Of a DNA stretch of 64,000 nucleotides, positions 44,452 through 53,344 are shown piece after piece. The first letter of the stretch is position 1. Every line of letters begins with the position of its first letter. The notes below the pieces were generated by a model, which worked only from the letters and a program-made list of their open reading frames with translations, had not been told where the DNA came from and made no database searches. The stretch comes from Leptolinea sp. HRD-7 (GTDB lineage: Bacteria; Chloroflexota; Anaerolineae; Anaerolineales; Anaerolineaceae). Made by a program: the position numbers and the translations under genes. The stretch lies in the NCBI GenBank assembly GCA_024363285.1, contig AP024710.1, forward strand, positions 1,105,163 through 1,169,162, in the 5' to 3' direction.

Positions 44452-46737
44452 TCACTGCGCCGGGGGTTCGTTGGTGGGTGTAGGTGTCGTTGTAGCGGTG
44501 GGCGTGGCGGTAGGTTCAGAGAGCTTGTACACGCGTGATTCCCACGGCAGCAGGTCACCCGCGCTCATTCCTTCGGTGTAATACAGGCTGACCACGCGTT
44601 CAAACATCGGCGCGGCGACTTCAGAGCCCTCACCGGCGAACTCTACAATTACGGCTACCGCGATATCCGGCTTGCCGCTGCTGGGCATATCGGTATAGCC
44701 GCCGAACCAGCTATGTGGAGCACCTTCTGATGTGGTGGCGGTGCCCGTCTTGCCGTACAGATTGTATTGTTTGCCCATGGATGAAAGCACACTGCGGGCG
44801 GTACCCAACGGTTTTTTGCTGTAAATAACACCGTGCATGGCTTCTTGAATGATTTTCAGGTTCTCTGGCGAGACGGGTAGCGTACCAGTTTTTTCGGTCG
44901 CGAAAGTGTATGTTGGTGTACCGTCAGGTCCGGTGATCTGTTCGATAAGCGAGGGTTTCAACAGCGTTCCGCCGTTTCCAACAGCGGCGATGAAGCGTGC
45001 TACCTGCAGCGGAGTGACCAGCGTTGTTCCCTGACCAATGGCAAACTGGGCAGCGTCGTTTTCATTTTGCGGGTCGGGGATGTTTCCGGTATCTTCCGCG
45101 ATCTGCTCAATACCGGTAGCACTACCCAGACCGAACGCGCGGGCCATATCGGAAACGGCTTTGTTGAATCCGCGATTGAACAGGTCAACACCGATGTGGT
45201 AAAACCACGGATTACATGAGCGAATCAATCCGCCGGACAGGTTGAGTTCACCACTGGGAGGGTAGCCTTTCGCCTTTGTCCAGTCGTCAAGCACCAGACC
45301 GGGGATACCGCGGTAATCACTCTGGCAGTCATACATCGAATCATTGGTAAACACTCCGGTTTCCAGCGCGGCTGCCATGGTGATGATCTTGAACACTGAT
45401 CCCAGAGGATAACTTGCCTGCGCGGCGCGGTTGAGCAATGGACGATCTTCATTGTTAAGCAGGTTTTGTAAAAGCACACCGTTCTGGTTATTCGGATTGG
45501 CCGCCATGAAACGGTTCTGGTCGTATCCCGGTGACGAGACCATAGCCAGAATGCGGCCGGTGTCACGTTCCATCACGACCACAGCACCGGGGAAATCCTG
45601 AAAGGATTTTTCCAGATTCACCTGCAACTGGGTATCCAGGGTGGTGGTTATATTTTGTGCCGGTTGAGTTTCTACCTGAGCCAACCGTGATATTGCCTGT
45701 CCCTGAGGGTTATACAGGGTAAGTGAAGCGCCGTGTGTTCCAGCGAGATATTTTTCCTGTGATTTTTCCAGACCGGCTACGCCAACCTGTTCAGATCCCT
45801 GATAGCCCAGACGTTTATAGTATGTCACCTGATCGGCTGGTATAGGCTGGATATAGCCGATCACCTGTGGGGCTACTCCTTTTGAAAAATACACTCCCCG
45901 GGATGTATAGGAATACCGGGTGTCAAATTCTGACGCTACGATCGCCGGAAAGGATTTGATCATCGCTGAATTGGCTTCCACACTTTCCACTGTGGCTTCA
46001 CCGATGGGGACGTACCAATCGGCGCCGGCACCCTGGTACGCATTGTAGATATCTTCCCACGGAATGCCTGTGAGGGTGGAAAGAAGGGTGTTCATGGCTT
46101 CTTCTTTATTCGGATTGATCTGCCCGGGTATGACACCCAGCGCGACAACCTTCGTGGGAGCAGCCAGCGGTTGACCGTATTTATCAAAAATACTGGCACG
46201 AGCGGGGATGGTGTAATCGATCTTCAGACGGTTACCACCGCCCATTTCAGGTAGGATCAGTCCATCATGCCATTGGATCTTCCAGGAGCCGTCTTCGAGC
46301 AGCATCTTGAAAGCCATGTCGCGCGAGAATTCACCGAAAAGGTTCGCCTTGTAGGTCAACCGCGCGGTGGCAGTAGCTTCACCCGGTTTGGCGGTGGTGG
46401 GTCCAAGTACATAGTCTATGCCGGTCAAGGTTAGCGCGGTTTCAGAATCGGTGTAAAGCTTTGTGAAGTCATCCACATTGATGGCAGCCTGGGCCGCTTT
46501 GGTGATCATGCTGTACATGGCCGCGTGATCCATATTCTTCCAGGCATCGAGGAAGGTGCCAAGGGCGGCGGAGACGGCCGGCTGTTTTGTGGTCTCAATT
46601 ATGGGAGTGGGCAGGCTGGATGTGGGTGTGGAGGATGGCGCGGCCGGAGTAGGTGTAGCGGCTGGCGCGGCGGGTAATGCCTGAGAACAGGCCGTGAGGA
46701 CCAGAATAAGACTGACTAACGAACGGTTAATTTTCAT
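44452..46737 (-). CDS. Penicillin-binding protein 2-type transpeptidase with NTF2-like N-terminal domain, lipoprotein
   Basis: 761 residues. Signal peptide with lipobox LTAC and an Ala/Pro/Thr linker; an NTF2-like (MecA_N) domain around residues 60-165; a PBP dimerisation region; and a transpeptidase domain with SVFK (Ser447), SCN and KTGT. This resembles MecA/PbpA-type enzymes that cross-link peptidoglycan outside the membrane. A Pro/Thr tail ends the protein. Anchoring by lipid instead of the usual transmembrane helix is notable. No SD before the ATG. Confidence 0.9.
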   Translation of the reverse strand: MKINRSLVSLILVLTACSQALPAAPAATPTPAAPSSTPTSSLPTPIIETTKQPAVSAALGTFLDAWKNMDHAAMYSMITKAAQAAINVDDFTKLYTDSETALTLTGIDYVLGPTTAKPGEATATARLTYKANLFGEFSRDMAFKMLLEDGSWKIQWHDGLILPEMGGGNRLKIDYTIPARASIFDKYGQPLAAPTKVVALGVIPGQINPNKEEAMNTLLSTLTGIPWEDIYNAYQGAGADWYVPIGEATVESVEANSAMIKSFPAIVASEFDTRYSYTSRGVYFSKGVAPQVIGYIQPIPADQVTYYKRLGYQGSEQVGVAGLEKSQEKYLAGTHGASLTLYNPQGQAISRLAQVETQPAQNITTTLDTQLQVNLEKSFQDFPGAVVVMERDTGRILAMVSSPGYDQNRFMAANPNNQNGVLLQNLLNNEDRPLLNRAAQASYPLGSVFKIITMAAALETGVFTNDSMYDCQSDYRGIPGLVLDDWTKAKGYPPSGELNLSGGLIRSCNPWFYHIGVDLFNRGFNKAVSDMARAFGLGSATGIEQIAEDTGNIPDPQNENDAAQFAIGQGTTLVTPLQVARFIAAVGNGGTLLKPSLIEQITGPDGTPTYTFATEKTGTLPVSPENLKIIQEAMHGVIYSKKPLGTARSVLSSMGKQYNLYGKTGTATTSEGAPHSWFGGYTDMPSSGKPDIAVAVIVEFAGEGSEVAAPMFERVVSLYYTEGMSAGDLLPWESRVYKLSEPTATPTATTTPTPTNEPPAQ

Positions 46738-46801
46738 AGTTAATAGACCTTACAGGTTGAAGATTCTAACACACCCCGCTTTTTGATTTTTGACAAGGTT
46801 A

Positions 46802-47734
46802 TCAAATGCGTGTAAGCCAGGGAAGGGCGTACTCCAGTTCGGCGTTAGGACCGGTAAGCGTGATGCGCCCGTTGAACACATTCGGTAGGAAGGAACACAG
46901 GAAGGCCAGCAGGGCGTCATCTTCGATGGAACAAAAATGACGGCTGCCGAAAATGTGAATCTCCAGCCCGCCCACCGGCGTTTGACTGACCCACTTCTGG
47001 CTGGTGACCTGCACCGGAAAGAAGCCGCACAGGTGCAGCGCGGCCTGCAGGAAGTACGCCTGGAAGGGGTTGAATATCTCTGGAGAGGGCACACCCTGCA
47101 GAAAGGTGGTTTCGTAAGTGCGCGAGAGTTTTTCCACCACAGCGGGGTAGTGCATCCACACGCCGGGACCGCCTCCGCCGGCAAAATCGGCGGCCGGGGC
47201 GGCAAAATCCAGCGGGTAGACGAGAATTCGCCCGCGCAATTTTCCCCAGCACAGGCGGATATCTTCGCGGTTAGGCTGCCACAGACGGGGAACGAGATCC
47301 TGCCAGCCAATTTCGCTGGCCTGAGGGCGCGGGAAACGACCGCGTGTATCCACCAGACCGCCGTCTCTGAGCCATTTTTCCATCTCGGCCAGCATTTCAG
47401 GGCGGATATCGGTATAGCGTGCGGCGGCCACCGCGCCATGGGCGGTGTAAAAGGCGCCAGCCTGCAGGGCGGCAAGGCACAGGGCGCGCCAGAACAGCGG
47501 GTGGTTGCCGTCTATTTTGGCGGCCTGTTCGAGGGCGGTAAGGGCTTCTTCGGGGTGCTGCTGGCGGGTGCAGGTTTCGGCAAGCATCACCCAGGCTTCA
47601 AGATTCTGCGGTTCGTGACTGGTCCAGCGGCGTGCCAGAGAAGCAGCGCGGGTGAGGTCGTTTTGAAACCAGCATACCATCACAGCCTGGCGCGCTGCCG
47701 GGGCGTCCATTCCGCGCTTTAACAGGTCACCCAA
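46802..47734 (-). CDS. TPR-repeat protein of unknown function
   Basis: 310 residues. The start is TTG 47734, supported by AGGAG 6 nt upstream inside the end of the ATL gene. The N-terminal half contains TPR-like helices (LEAWVMLAETCTRQQHPEEA and the following LFWRALCLAALQAG); the C-terminal half is a mixed alpha/beta region that I do not recognise, with DFAAPAADFAGGGGPG in the middle. Last gene of the repair operon, 3 bp after the ATL gene, so it is probably cotranslated. A role in repair is only suggested by position. Confidence 0.75.
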   Translation of the reverse strand: MGDLLKRGMDAPAARQAVMVCWFQNDLTRAASLARRWTSHEPQNLEAWVMLAETCTRQQHPEEALTALEQAAKIDGNHPLFWRALCLAALQAGAFYTAHGAVAAARYTDIRPEMLAEMEKWLRDGGLVDTRGRFPRPQASEIGWQDLVPRLWQPNREDIRLCWGKLRGRILVYPLDFAAPAADFAGGGGPGVWMHYPAVVEKLSRTYETTFLQGVPSPEIFNPFQAYFLQAALHLCGFFPVQVTSQKWVSQTPVGGLEIHIFGSRHFCSIEDDALLAFLCSFLPNVFNGRITLTGPNAELEYALPWLTRI

Positions 47735-47737
47735 CGG

Positions 47738-48070
47738 CTACTCCTCGCGGCGAAAGCTGTTCGCCGGCAACCAGCTATAGGCGTCCATATCAATCGAGTT
47801 ATCCGGCTGGAAAATGATACCTTCCTCTTCCAGCAATTGGCGTTGCATAGCGGAGCCGTAACCAAAACCGTGCGGGCTGATGCGCCCTTTGGCGTTGATC
47901 ACCCGCTGCCAGGGGACATCCATGCCGGGCTGCAGGGCGGCCATGGCATAGCCCACCATCCGCGCCGAACAGCCACCGACGATCTTTGCCACCTGCCCGT
48001 AGGTAATCACTCGTCCAGGAGGCACCTGCCGTACCAGCCGGTAGATGGTTTCATACAGCGGTCCGCTCAT
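47738..48070 (-). CDS. Alkyltransferase-like (ATL/MGMT C-terminal family) protein
   Basis: 110 residues corresponding to the DNA-binding domain of O6-alkylguanine methyltransferases: VPPGRVITYGQVAKIVG (recognition helix and Arg finger) and VPWQRVINAKGRIS. The active-site PCHRV of true methyltransferases reads PWQRV, with Trp in place of Cys, which defines ATL proteins. These bind O6-alkylguanine, flip it and recruit nucleotide excision repair without transferring the alkyl group. Its ATG overlaps the tag stop by 4 bp. Confidence 0.92.
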   Translation of the reverse strand: MSGPLYETIYRLVRQVPPGRVITYGQVAKIVGGCSARMVGYAMAALQPGMDVPWQRVINAKGRISPHGFGYGSAMQRQLLEEEGIIFQPDNSIDMDAYSWLPANSFRREE

Positions 48071-48648
48071 TTTGACAGCTCCGCGTGGCGAAAACAGCTC
48101 ACCAGGTGGTCGTTTACCAGCCCGGCGGACTGCATGATGGCGTAGCAGATGGTTGGCCCCACGAATTTGAAGCCGCGCTGTACCAGCGCCTTGCTCATCG
48201 CCTCGGCCTCCGGGGTGACAGCCGGGATCTCAGCACCGGTAACGAAATGGTTTTGAATGGTCTTACCGCCCACAAAGCTCCAGAAGAACTCATGGAAGCT
48301 GCCGAATTCTTTTTGAACCTCTAAAAACCGCTGCGCGTTGATCACCGCCGATTCCACCTTTCGGCGGTTGCGGATGATGCCGGGGTCCAGCAGCAGTTCC
48401 TCGATCTTCGCGGCATCAAACGAGGCAACGGCCGCGATATCATAATTGGCAAAGGCTTTGCGATAACCTTCGCGGCGTTTGAGGATAATCTCCCAGTTCA
48501 AGCCGGCCTGGGCGCCATCTAGCACCAGAAATTCAAAGAGTTTGACGTCGTCGCGCACCGGGGTGCCCCATTCGGTATCGTGGTAGGTGAGCATGGGTTC
48601 GCGCAAGGGCCAGGGGCAGCGTTCGAGATGGACGGGTTCGGAGGACAT
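48067..48648 (-). CDS. tag: DNA-3-methyladenine glycosylase I
   Basis: 193 residues. RCPWPLREPMLTYHDTEWGTP, LFEFLVLDGAQAGLNWEIIL and GFKFVGPTICYAIMQSAGLVNDH are characteristic of Tag, with Zn-binding Cys/His at both ends (RCPW; DHLVSCFRH). It cuts 3-methyladenine from DNA to start base-excision repair. AAGGAG lies 6 nt before the ATG, at the end of the upstream ATPase gene. Coupled to the ATL gene by a 4-bp overlap, which points to a joint response to alkylation damage. Confidence 0.95.
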   Translation of the reverse strand: MSSEPVHLERCPWPLREPMLTYHDTEWGTPVRDDVKLFEFLVLDGAQAGLNWEIILKRREGYRKAFANYDIAAVASFDAAKIEELLLDPGIIRNRRKVESAVINAQRFLEVQKEFGSFHEFFWSFVGGKTIQNHFVTGAEIPAVTPEAEAMSKALVQRGFKFVGPTICYAIMQSAGLVNDHLVSCFRHAELSK

Positions 48649-48651
48649 GGT

Positions 48652-50760
48652 TCACTCCTTCAGAGAAACGTAGAGGAAGTCTTCACCCAGTTCAGGCGGG
48701 GTTTTCTCGAGGAACAGATCGCGCAGGTGGTCGTCCATGGTGAGGTAGAAGATCTGCCAGCCGGTTTTGGCCAGCCGGAGCACTTCGTCGACCATCGCGG
48801 GGCGGCGCTGCCAGTCAGAATGCTGGAAAGCGTCATCCAGTATAAGGAAGAGCGGCTGCCCTTCAAAGAGGCGCGAGGCCATGCCCATGCGCAGGCCGAG
48901 CAGCACCTGCTCCTGCGCGCCGGTTGACAGCTCGTCGAGCTTGAACGATTGGAAGCGGTCTGTCACATAAATCTCATTGTCACGCAGGTCAAGGCGGTCA
49001 TACCGCCCGGTGACGGCCAGCAGCGGAGCGCGGATGGACTCATCATCCAGGGCGCTTTGCAGGGCGGTATCTTCGCCGGCGCGAAGTTCGCCGGCTGCCG
49101 CGGTGACGGCAATACCGGCCAGTATCTCGGCGGTGATGGCGCGGGCGTTGCGTTCCAGCTCGGCGCGCATGGCCTGCAGCGTGGGGATCAGCTCTTCCAG
49201 TTTGCGGGTGACAGATTCGCCGGTGACATCGCAGATGCGCTGCTTGAGGATGGTCTTCTGGCGGTTGACGTTTTCCATCTGTTCTTTGAGCTTCTCGATG
49301 TCATCTTCCAGGTTGATGAGGCGGGCGGCGTCAAATTCAGCCGCGCGGCGGGTCTCGCCGCCGATGATGGGCTGCACCGGAGTGGATTTCAACGCCAGCT
49401 CCACCTGGAATATGGACGAATCCAGCGCGGCACGGGCATCATTCAGCTTCTTGACCGCCGACGGCAGGTCGGCCATGGCGGTTGTCTCACCCGGCAGCCA
49501 GAGCGCCAGGCGGGTCTCGATCTGGCGGTTGAGCTCGGCGCGGCGCTGTGAAATGGTCTTGATCAGGTCTGTCTGGTGCTGCAACTGGGCGATCTCCTGC
49601 TCCAGCGCGGTTTTCTGCGCCTGCAGGTCGGTGAGCCCGCGGCAACGGGTGTTGAAGCGCCGTTCAAATTCGGTGGTGATCAACCGGTTCTCGGGCGCGT
49701 TGAAATTGGCTTCTGATTCCCTACGCAGGCGGCGGTATGCCAGCCAGCCGGTGAACAACGCCGCGAGGGCGGTCACCAGCGATGCCCAGGGGAATCCGAA
49801 GAGTGCCAGTACGGCAGTGAACACGATGGCTAAACCGGATAGCGCCGGATACAACCAGATGGGGTCATCCTGCGCGGCCGCAGGGGCAGCCGACGTGCGG
49901 TAGGTCTGCAGGGCGGCTTCGAGCCAGCGGTAATCGGCGGCCAGGGGTTCTTTTTCCCGGCACGCCTGGGTGAGACGGTCGATCTCTTCTTTACACTGGC
50001 GGGCTTCGCGGATATCGGCTTCGAGATGCAGGATCTCGTGAGCGGGAAGCAGATCGGAGCGCTGCTGGTATTCGGCGCGCTGTTCCGCCAGCCGGTTGAC
50101 GTACTGCTGACGGGCGGCTTTCTGGTCTGCCACTGCTTCTTCCAGCGCGGCCAGTTTCGCGGCCATCTGGCCGAGTGGACCATCGGAGAGTTGGGCGTCA
50201 ATTTCGGTGAACAACCGGTCGATGACAGCCAGCCGGTCAAGGATCTCTTTGCGTTTCTTCAGGTCGCCGTTCTGCGGGCCGGTAAGGCGTCCGTCTATTA
50301 CGGAAGCCTGCCGGGTGGTCTTTGGCACGCGGTCCTGAATGCGGTCAATGATGCCCTGATTGGAGAGATATTCCTTAAGAGCGGCGCGGCCCAGCCCGCC
50401 GGGTGCATCGGCCTGCAGGGCGTTCTCGGCCCCTTTGACCACCAGCAGGCGGGCGAGTGACGGCGGCAGCCCGGCTTCGGGCACGGGCAGATGGTCTTCC
50501 AGCCGCTGCCTCCCGCGCGGGTTGAAACGGGTGTCTTCGGCGCCGGCCAGCCCGCTGACGCGCACATAGCCGTTGGCTTCTACCGTACGCAGATTCAGGT
50601 TCCTTCCGGAACGCAGCAGCGAGGCCAGGATGAATTCCACCAGACGCGTCTTGCCGTGCTCGTTGCGCCCGTAGATCAGGTTGACGCGGCGCGGGAACAG
50701 ATGCAGTTCCGGCTGCGGGGTAAGGCCTTCGAGGGAGATTTCAGCGATATGCACCGGCAT
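48652..50760 (-). CDS. SbcC/YhaN-like AAA ATPase with coiled coils
   Basis: 702 residues. The N-terminal Walker A reads LIYGRNEHGKTRLVEF; long coiled-coil stretches fill residues ~180-270 and ~350-540, with two close hydrophobic helices around 295-340 (YPALSGLAIVFTAVLALFGF); the C-terminus has a signature-like ELSTGAQEQVLLGLRMG and Walker B LFLILDDAFQHSD. It is the ATPase partner of the metallophosphoesterase encoded just upstream (1-nt overlap, TGATG), a pair comparable to SbcCD or YhaON that processes DNA ends. The membrane-like insert matches YhaN more than SbcC. Confidence 0.88.
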   Translation of the reverse strand: MPVHIAEISLEGLTPQPELHLFPRRVNLIYGRNEHGKTRLVEFILASLLRSGRNLNLRTVEANGYVRVSGLAGAEDTRFNPRGRQRLEDHLPVPEAGLPPSLARLLVVKGAENALQADAPGGLGRAALKEYLSNQGIIDRIQDRVPKTTRQASVIDGRLTGPQNGDLKKRKEILDRLAVIDRLFTEIDAQLSDGPLGQMAAKLAALEEAVADQKAARQQYVNRLAEQRAEYQQRSDLLPAHEILHLEADIREARQCKEEIDRLTQACREKEPLAADYRWLEAALQTYRTSAAPAAAQDDPIWLYPALSGLAIVFTAVLALFGFPWASLVTALAALFTGWLAYRRLRRESEANFNAPENRLITTEFERRFNTRCRGLTDLQAQKTALEQEIAQLQHQTDLIKTISQRRAELNRQIETRLALWLPGETTAMADLPSAVKKLNDARAALDSSIFQVELALKSTPVQPIIGGETRRAAEFDAARLINLEDDIEKLKEQMENVNRQKTILKQRICDVTGESVTRKLEELIPTLQAMRAELERNARAITAEILAGIAVTAAAGELRAGEDTALQSALDDESIRAPLLAVTGRYDRLDLRDNEIYVTDRFQSFKLDELSTGAQEQVLLGLRMGMASRLFEGQPLFLILDDAFQHSDWQRRPAMVDEVLRLAKTGWQIFYLTMDDHLRDLFLEKTPPELGEDFLYVSLKE

Positions 50761-51827
50761 CAGTCCGCTCCGTAGATCAGGCGCAGCACCGCGCGGTTGA
50801 TATCTTCCGCGGCGGGGGCGGCGTTGGTTTCGGTGAAGCCCAGGGCGGCGGCTTTCTGCAACGCCAGCATGGCAGCCGAGGCCAGCGCGGGGTCGTCACC
50901 CGCGATGACGTGTGAAAAATCGGGGCCGGTATCGGGGTACAGCTCAATGCCGTTCAGCGCCTCGTACACGGCGCCGCGCAGGGCGGAGCGGTCGGCCGCG
51001 CAGCCGGTGAAAGACGCGCGCAGCAGCACGCGTTCCAGTTCTTCAATGGAAAGTCCCCAGCCTTCCACGCGGCGGGCGATCTCTGCCTTCAGCATGTCAA
51101 GGCTGCCGGCGGCGGGAACGACGAGGAAGTCTTCCTTCATATAGATGGGCCCGCGGCTGACGAAGCGCTGTTCCAGCAGGTCTTTGACCGGGTCGATCAG
51201 CCAGAAGCCGCGCCGGCCGGTCTCAGAGGGATCCACCGCGGCGGGCGAACCCGGCGAGATGACGCGCTCCGACTGGTACGGCACATGGGTGTGCCCCAGG
51301 AAGACGCGCGCCGGCTGGAAGGCGGCCACATCCGCCCGGGTGAGCGGCATGTAGACGCCCGGCTCGCAGGGGTTGGGCGCGGCGAGGCCCGAGGTGAAGT
51401 CACCGTGGGTGACCAGGTACCAGCCGTCCGGTTTGAACTGGTCGCGGTAGGGAACAAGGCGGGCACCGGCCGATTCACCGGCGGCGTAGGGCAGGAAGAA
51501 GAAGGGCAGTCCGCCCTCTTCGAGGTAGACCATGCGGGGGGAGTCCATCACCAGCACGTTGGCCAGCGCGAACGATGACTGCGTCAGCAGCGCGTCGTGA
51601 TTGCCGGGCAGCACCACAATGTGCAGGCCGCGGTAGGCGGGGCGCTTGAGCAGGGCTTCAAACTCGTGCACGTCGCGGCGGTCGCGGTCAAACAGGTCAC
51701 CGGCGATCACCAGCGTTTCGACGCCGGCGCCGCACATGCGGTCGAGGATGTCTTCTAGGGCGTCAAAGCGGGCGGGGTGTTCGGCGCGGGTGGTGAGGTG
51801 CAGGTCAGCGGTCAGGGCGACAGTCAT
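50760..51827 (-). CDS. SbcD/YhaO-like metallophosphoesterase
   Basis: 355 residues. Metallophosphoesterase motifs in order: TADLHLT (D-x-H), IAGDLFDRD (GDxxDR), LPGNHD (GNHD), VTHGDF and LGHTHV. These bind two Mn2+ in the SbcD/Mre11 group of nucleases. The C-terminal ~130 residues form a separate capping region. First gene of the repair operon; a TACAAT box 6 nt before the ATG and no SD suggest leaderless translation. Acts in the cytoplasm with the coiled-coil ATPase. Confidence 0.9.
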   Translation of the reverse strand: MTVALTADLHLTTRAEHPARFDALEDILDRMCGAGVETLVIAGDLFDRDRRDVHEFEALLKRPAYRGLHIVVLPGNHDALLTQSSFALANVLVMDSPRMVYLEEGGLPFFFLPYAAGESAGARLVPYRDQFKPDGWYLVTHGDFTSGLAAPNPCEPGVYMPLTRADVAAFQPARVFLGHTHVPYQSERVISPGSPAAVDPSETGRRGFWLIDPVKDLLEQRFVSRGPIYMKEDFLVVPAAGSLDMLKAEIARRVEGWGLSIEELERVLLRASFTGCAADRSALRGAVYEALNGIELYPDTGPDFSHVIAGDDPALASAAMLALQKAAALGFTETNAAPAAEDINRAVLRLIYGAD

Positions 51828-51833
51828 AGAACA

Positions 51834-51841
51834 ATTGTAGC
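51834..51841 (-). promoter_or_regulatory. Extended -10 of the repair operon, leaderless
   Basis: Minus-strand TGcTACAAT ends 6 nt before the ATG at 51827, with no ribosome site between. Confidence 0.5.
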
Positions 51842-51912
51842 ATTGGTTGTCAATTGCGGGTATGAGATATTGACAAATTTCGGGGTGCGAACGTATAATA
51901 CCGGAACAATAT

Positions 51913-51986
51913 TCCTCGATAGCTCAATTCGGCAGAGCGGGCGGCTGTTAACCGCTAGGTTCCTGGTTCGAGTCCAGGTCGAGGAG
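51913..51986 (+). tRNA. tRNA-Asn (GUU)
   Basis: 74-nt cloverleaf: acceptor arms TCCTCGA and TCGAGGA, anticodon loop CTGTTAA (anticodon GTT), T-loop GTTCGAGTC. CCA is not encoded. The AT-rich island begins directly after it. Confidence 0.96.
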
Positions 51987-51999
51987 CCTTTTACTGGGA

Positions 52000-52034
52000 A
52001 AGTCTTATCGGTTTGAAACTGATAGGGCTTTTTT
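52000..52034 (+). terminator. Terminator after tRNA-Asn
   Basis: 12-bp stem (52000-52011 with 52019-52030, some G-U pairs), 7-nt loop, then T residues. Confidence 0.75.
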
Positions 52035-52054
52035 GTAGTTTATTAGGAGGGAAA

Positions 52055-53326
52055 ATGACAGCTGAAATTTTAGTAATGAACAAAAATGGCATTGCTATGG
52101 CCGCAGATAGTATTGTTACACTAACAACAAGTAACAATACTCAAAAGACCTTTAACACAGCGAACAAGTTGTTTAGCCTATCGAAAATTCATCCTGTGGC
52201 AGCTATGGTTTCTCAGAATGTTTTCCTTTTGGAATACCCTTGGGAGATTATTACTAAACAATTTCGAAAATCATTAGAAAAGACAGAGTTTCCAACACTT
52301 GAGGATTATTTAGCTAAATTCCTTGCTTTTATTGGAATGTATTTTACAAATGAAGAACAAAGCAAATTTGTAGACAATATTGTAAAGGTAGCACTAAATG
52401 CAATTTCGAATCATTTTCGCGATGAGTTAAATAAAAACCCCGAACTTGATGATCAAGCGACAGAAGAGTTATTTCTATTTGTAATAAGTAATTTTGAGTC
52501 TCAAATTGAAAGCTATGATAATTATCTCAACCTCTCAGATGATTTTTTTCGAATTTGCGAGGAAACCTATAGAGAAATAATAATTGATTCCATAAAAGAA
52601 ATATTTCCTCAAATCACTACTAATGATGAAAAAATATATAGGTTATTTAAAATTTGTACAAAATTCTTGAGTAAGGATTTTTTTACTCCTAATAATATAT
52701 CTGAATATACAACACTTGTAATAGCTGGGTATGGTTCTTTTGATAAATTCCCAAAATATATCGGATTAAGAATTTTTGGAGTAATAGGGGGTTATGTTCT
52801 AACAAATCATTATAAGAAAAATGAAGTAACACATGAATCTCCAAGCTGTGTAGCTGCTTTTGCTCAAAGAGATGTAGTAAAGACCTATATGGAAGGAATA
52901 AATCCAGATATTGAAAATGTTTATAATGGTTTTATTGAATCTTCAATAACTTCAATTTTTAATGAATTGAAGAATAAAATTCCCATTCATATTCTCGATA
53001 CTAATTTTCTTTCCGAGATGGATCAAGCTGCAGAAAAAATTATTAATATAGGAAAAGAAAGAGTAGCAAAAGAAAAAAGATCATTAATTGATCCGTTTTT
53101 ACAAGCATTAAATGTTTTGCCGAAAGACGAGCTATCAATGATTGCTGAAAATTTAGTAAATCTTACAAGCATTCGACGAAAAATGTCAACTGAAATCGAA
53201 ACAGTTGGTGGACCAATTGATGTTCTTGTTATATCAAAAGGAGATGGTTTGGTTTGGATAAAAAGAAAGCTATATTTTCCACCAGAATTGAATCATCAAT
53301 ATTTCCAAAGGTATAATAAGTGTTGA
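52055..53326 (+). CDS. Proteasome-fold (Ntn-hydrolase) island protein
   Basis: 423 residues from ATG 52055, chosen because AGGAGGG sits 3 nt before it and the product then begins Met-Thr. After Met removal the sequence is TAEILVMNKNGIAMAADSIV: Thr1, Gly11, Ala15, Asp17, Ser18 and Thr21 fall exactly where proteasome beta subunits have theirs, and Lys37 in ANKLF follows at nearly the Lys33 position, with a 4-residue longer loop. This predicts an N-terminal-threonine hydrolase. The remaining ~230 residues are helical, charged and not recognised. Codon use is very AT-rich compared with both flanks. Followed 18 nt later by a small partner gene. Substrate and role unknown; defence or proteolysis is inference. 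Confidence 0.75.
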   Translation: MTAEILVMNKNGIAMAADSIVTLTTSNNTQKTFNTANKLFSLSKIHPVAAMVSQNVFLLEYPWEIITKQFRKSLEKTEFPTLEDYLAKFLAFIGMYFTNEEQSKFVDNIVKVALNAISNHFRDELNKNPELDDQATEELFLFVISNFESQIESYDNYLNLSDDFFRICEETYREIIIDSIKEIFPQITTNDEKIYRLFKICTKFLSKDFFTPNNISEYTTLVIAGYGSFDKFPKYIGLRIFGVIGGYVLTNHYKKNEVTHESPSCVAAFAQRDVVKTYMEGINPDIENVYNGFIESSITSIFNELKNKIPIHILDTNFLSEMDQAAEKIINIGKERVAKEKRSLIDPFLQALNVLPKDELSMIAENLVNLTSIRRKMSTEIETVGGPIDVLVISKGDGLVWIKRKLYFPPELNHQYFQRYNKC

Positions 53327-53344
53327 ATCATAAAGGAGAAAGTT

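Noticed and set aside
46937..47722. Long plus-strand ORF of 261 codons
   Set aside because: It is antisense to the TPR gene in GC-rich DNA, has no ribosome site and no recognisable domains.
48949..49903. Long plus-strand ORFs antisense to the coiled-coil ATPase
   Set aside because: GC-rich shadow frames with repetitive Ser/Arg or Gly/Val composition; the minus-strand ATPase has clear Walker motifs.
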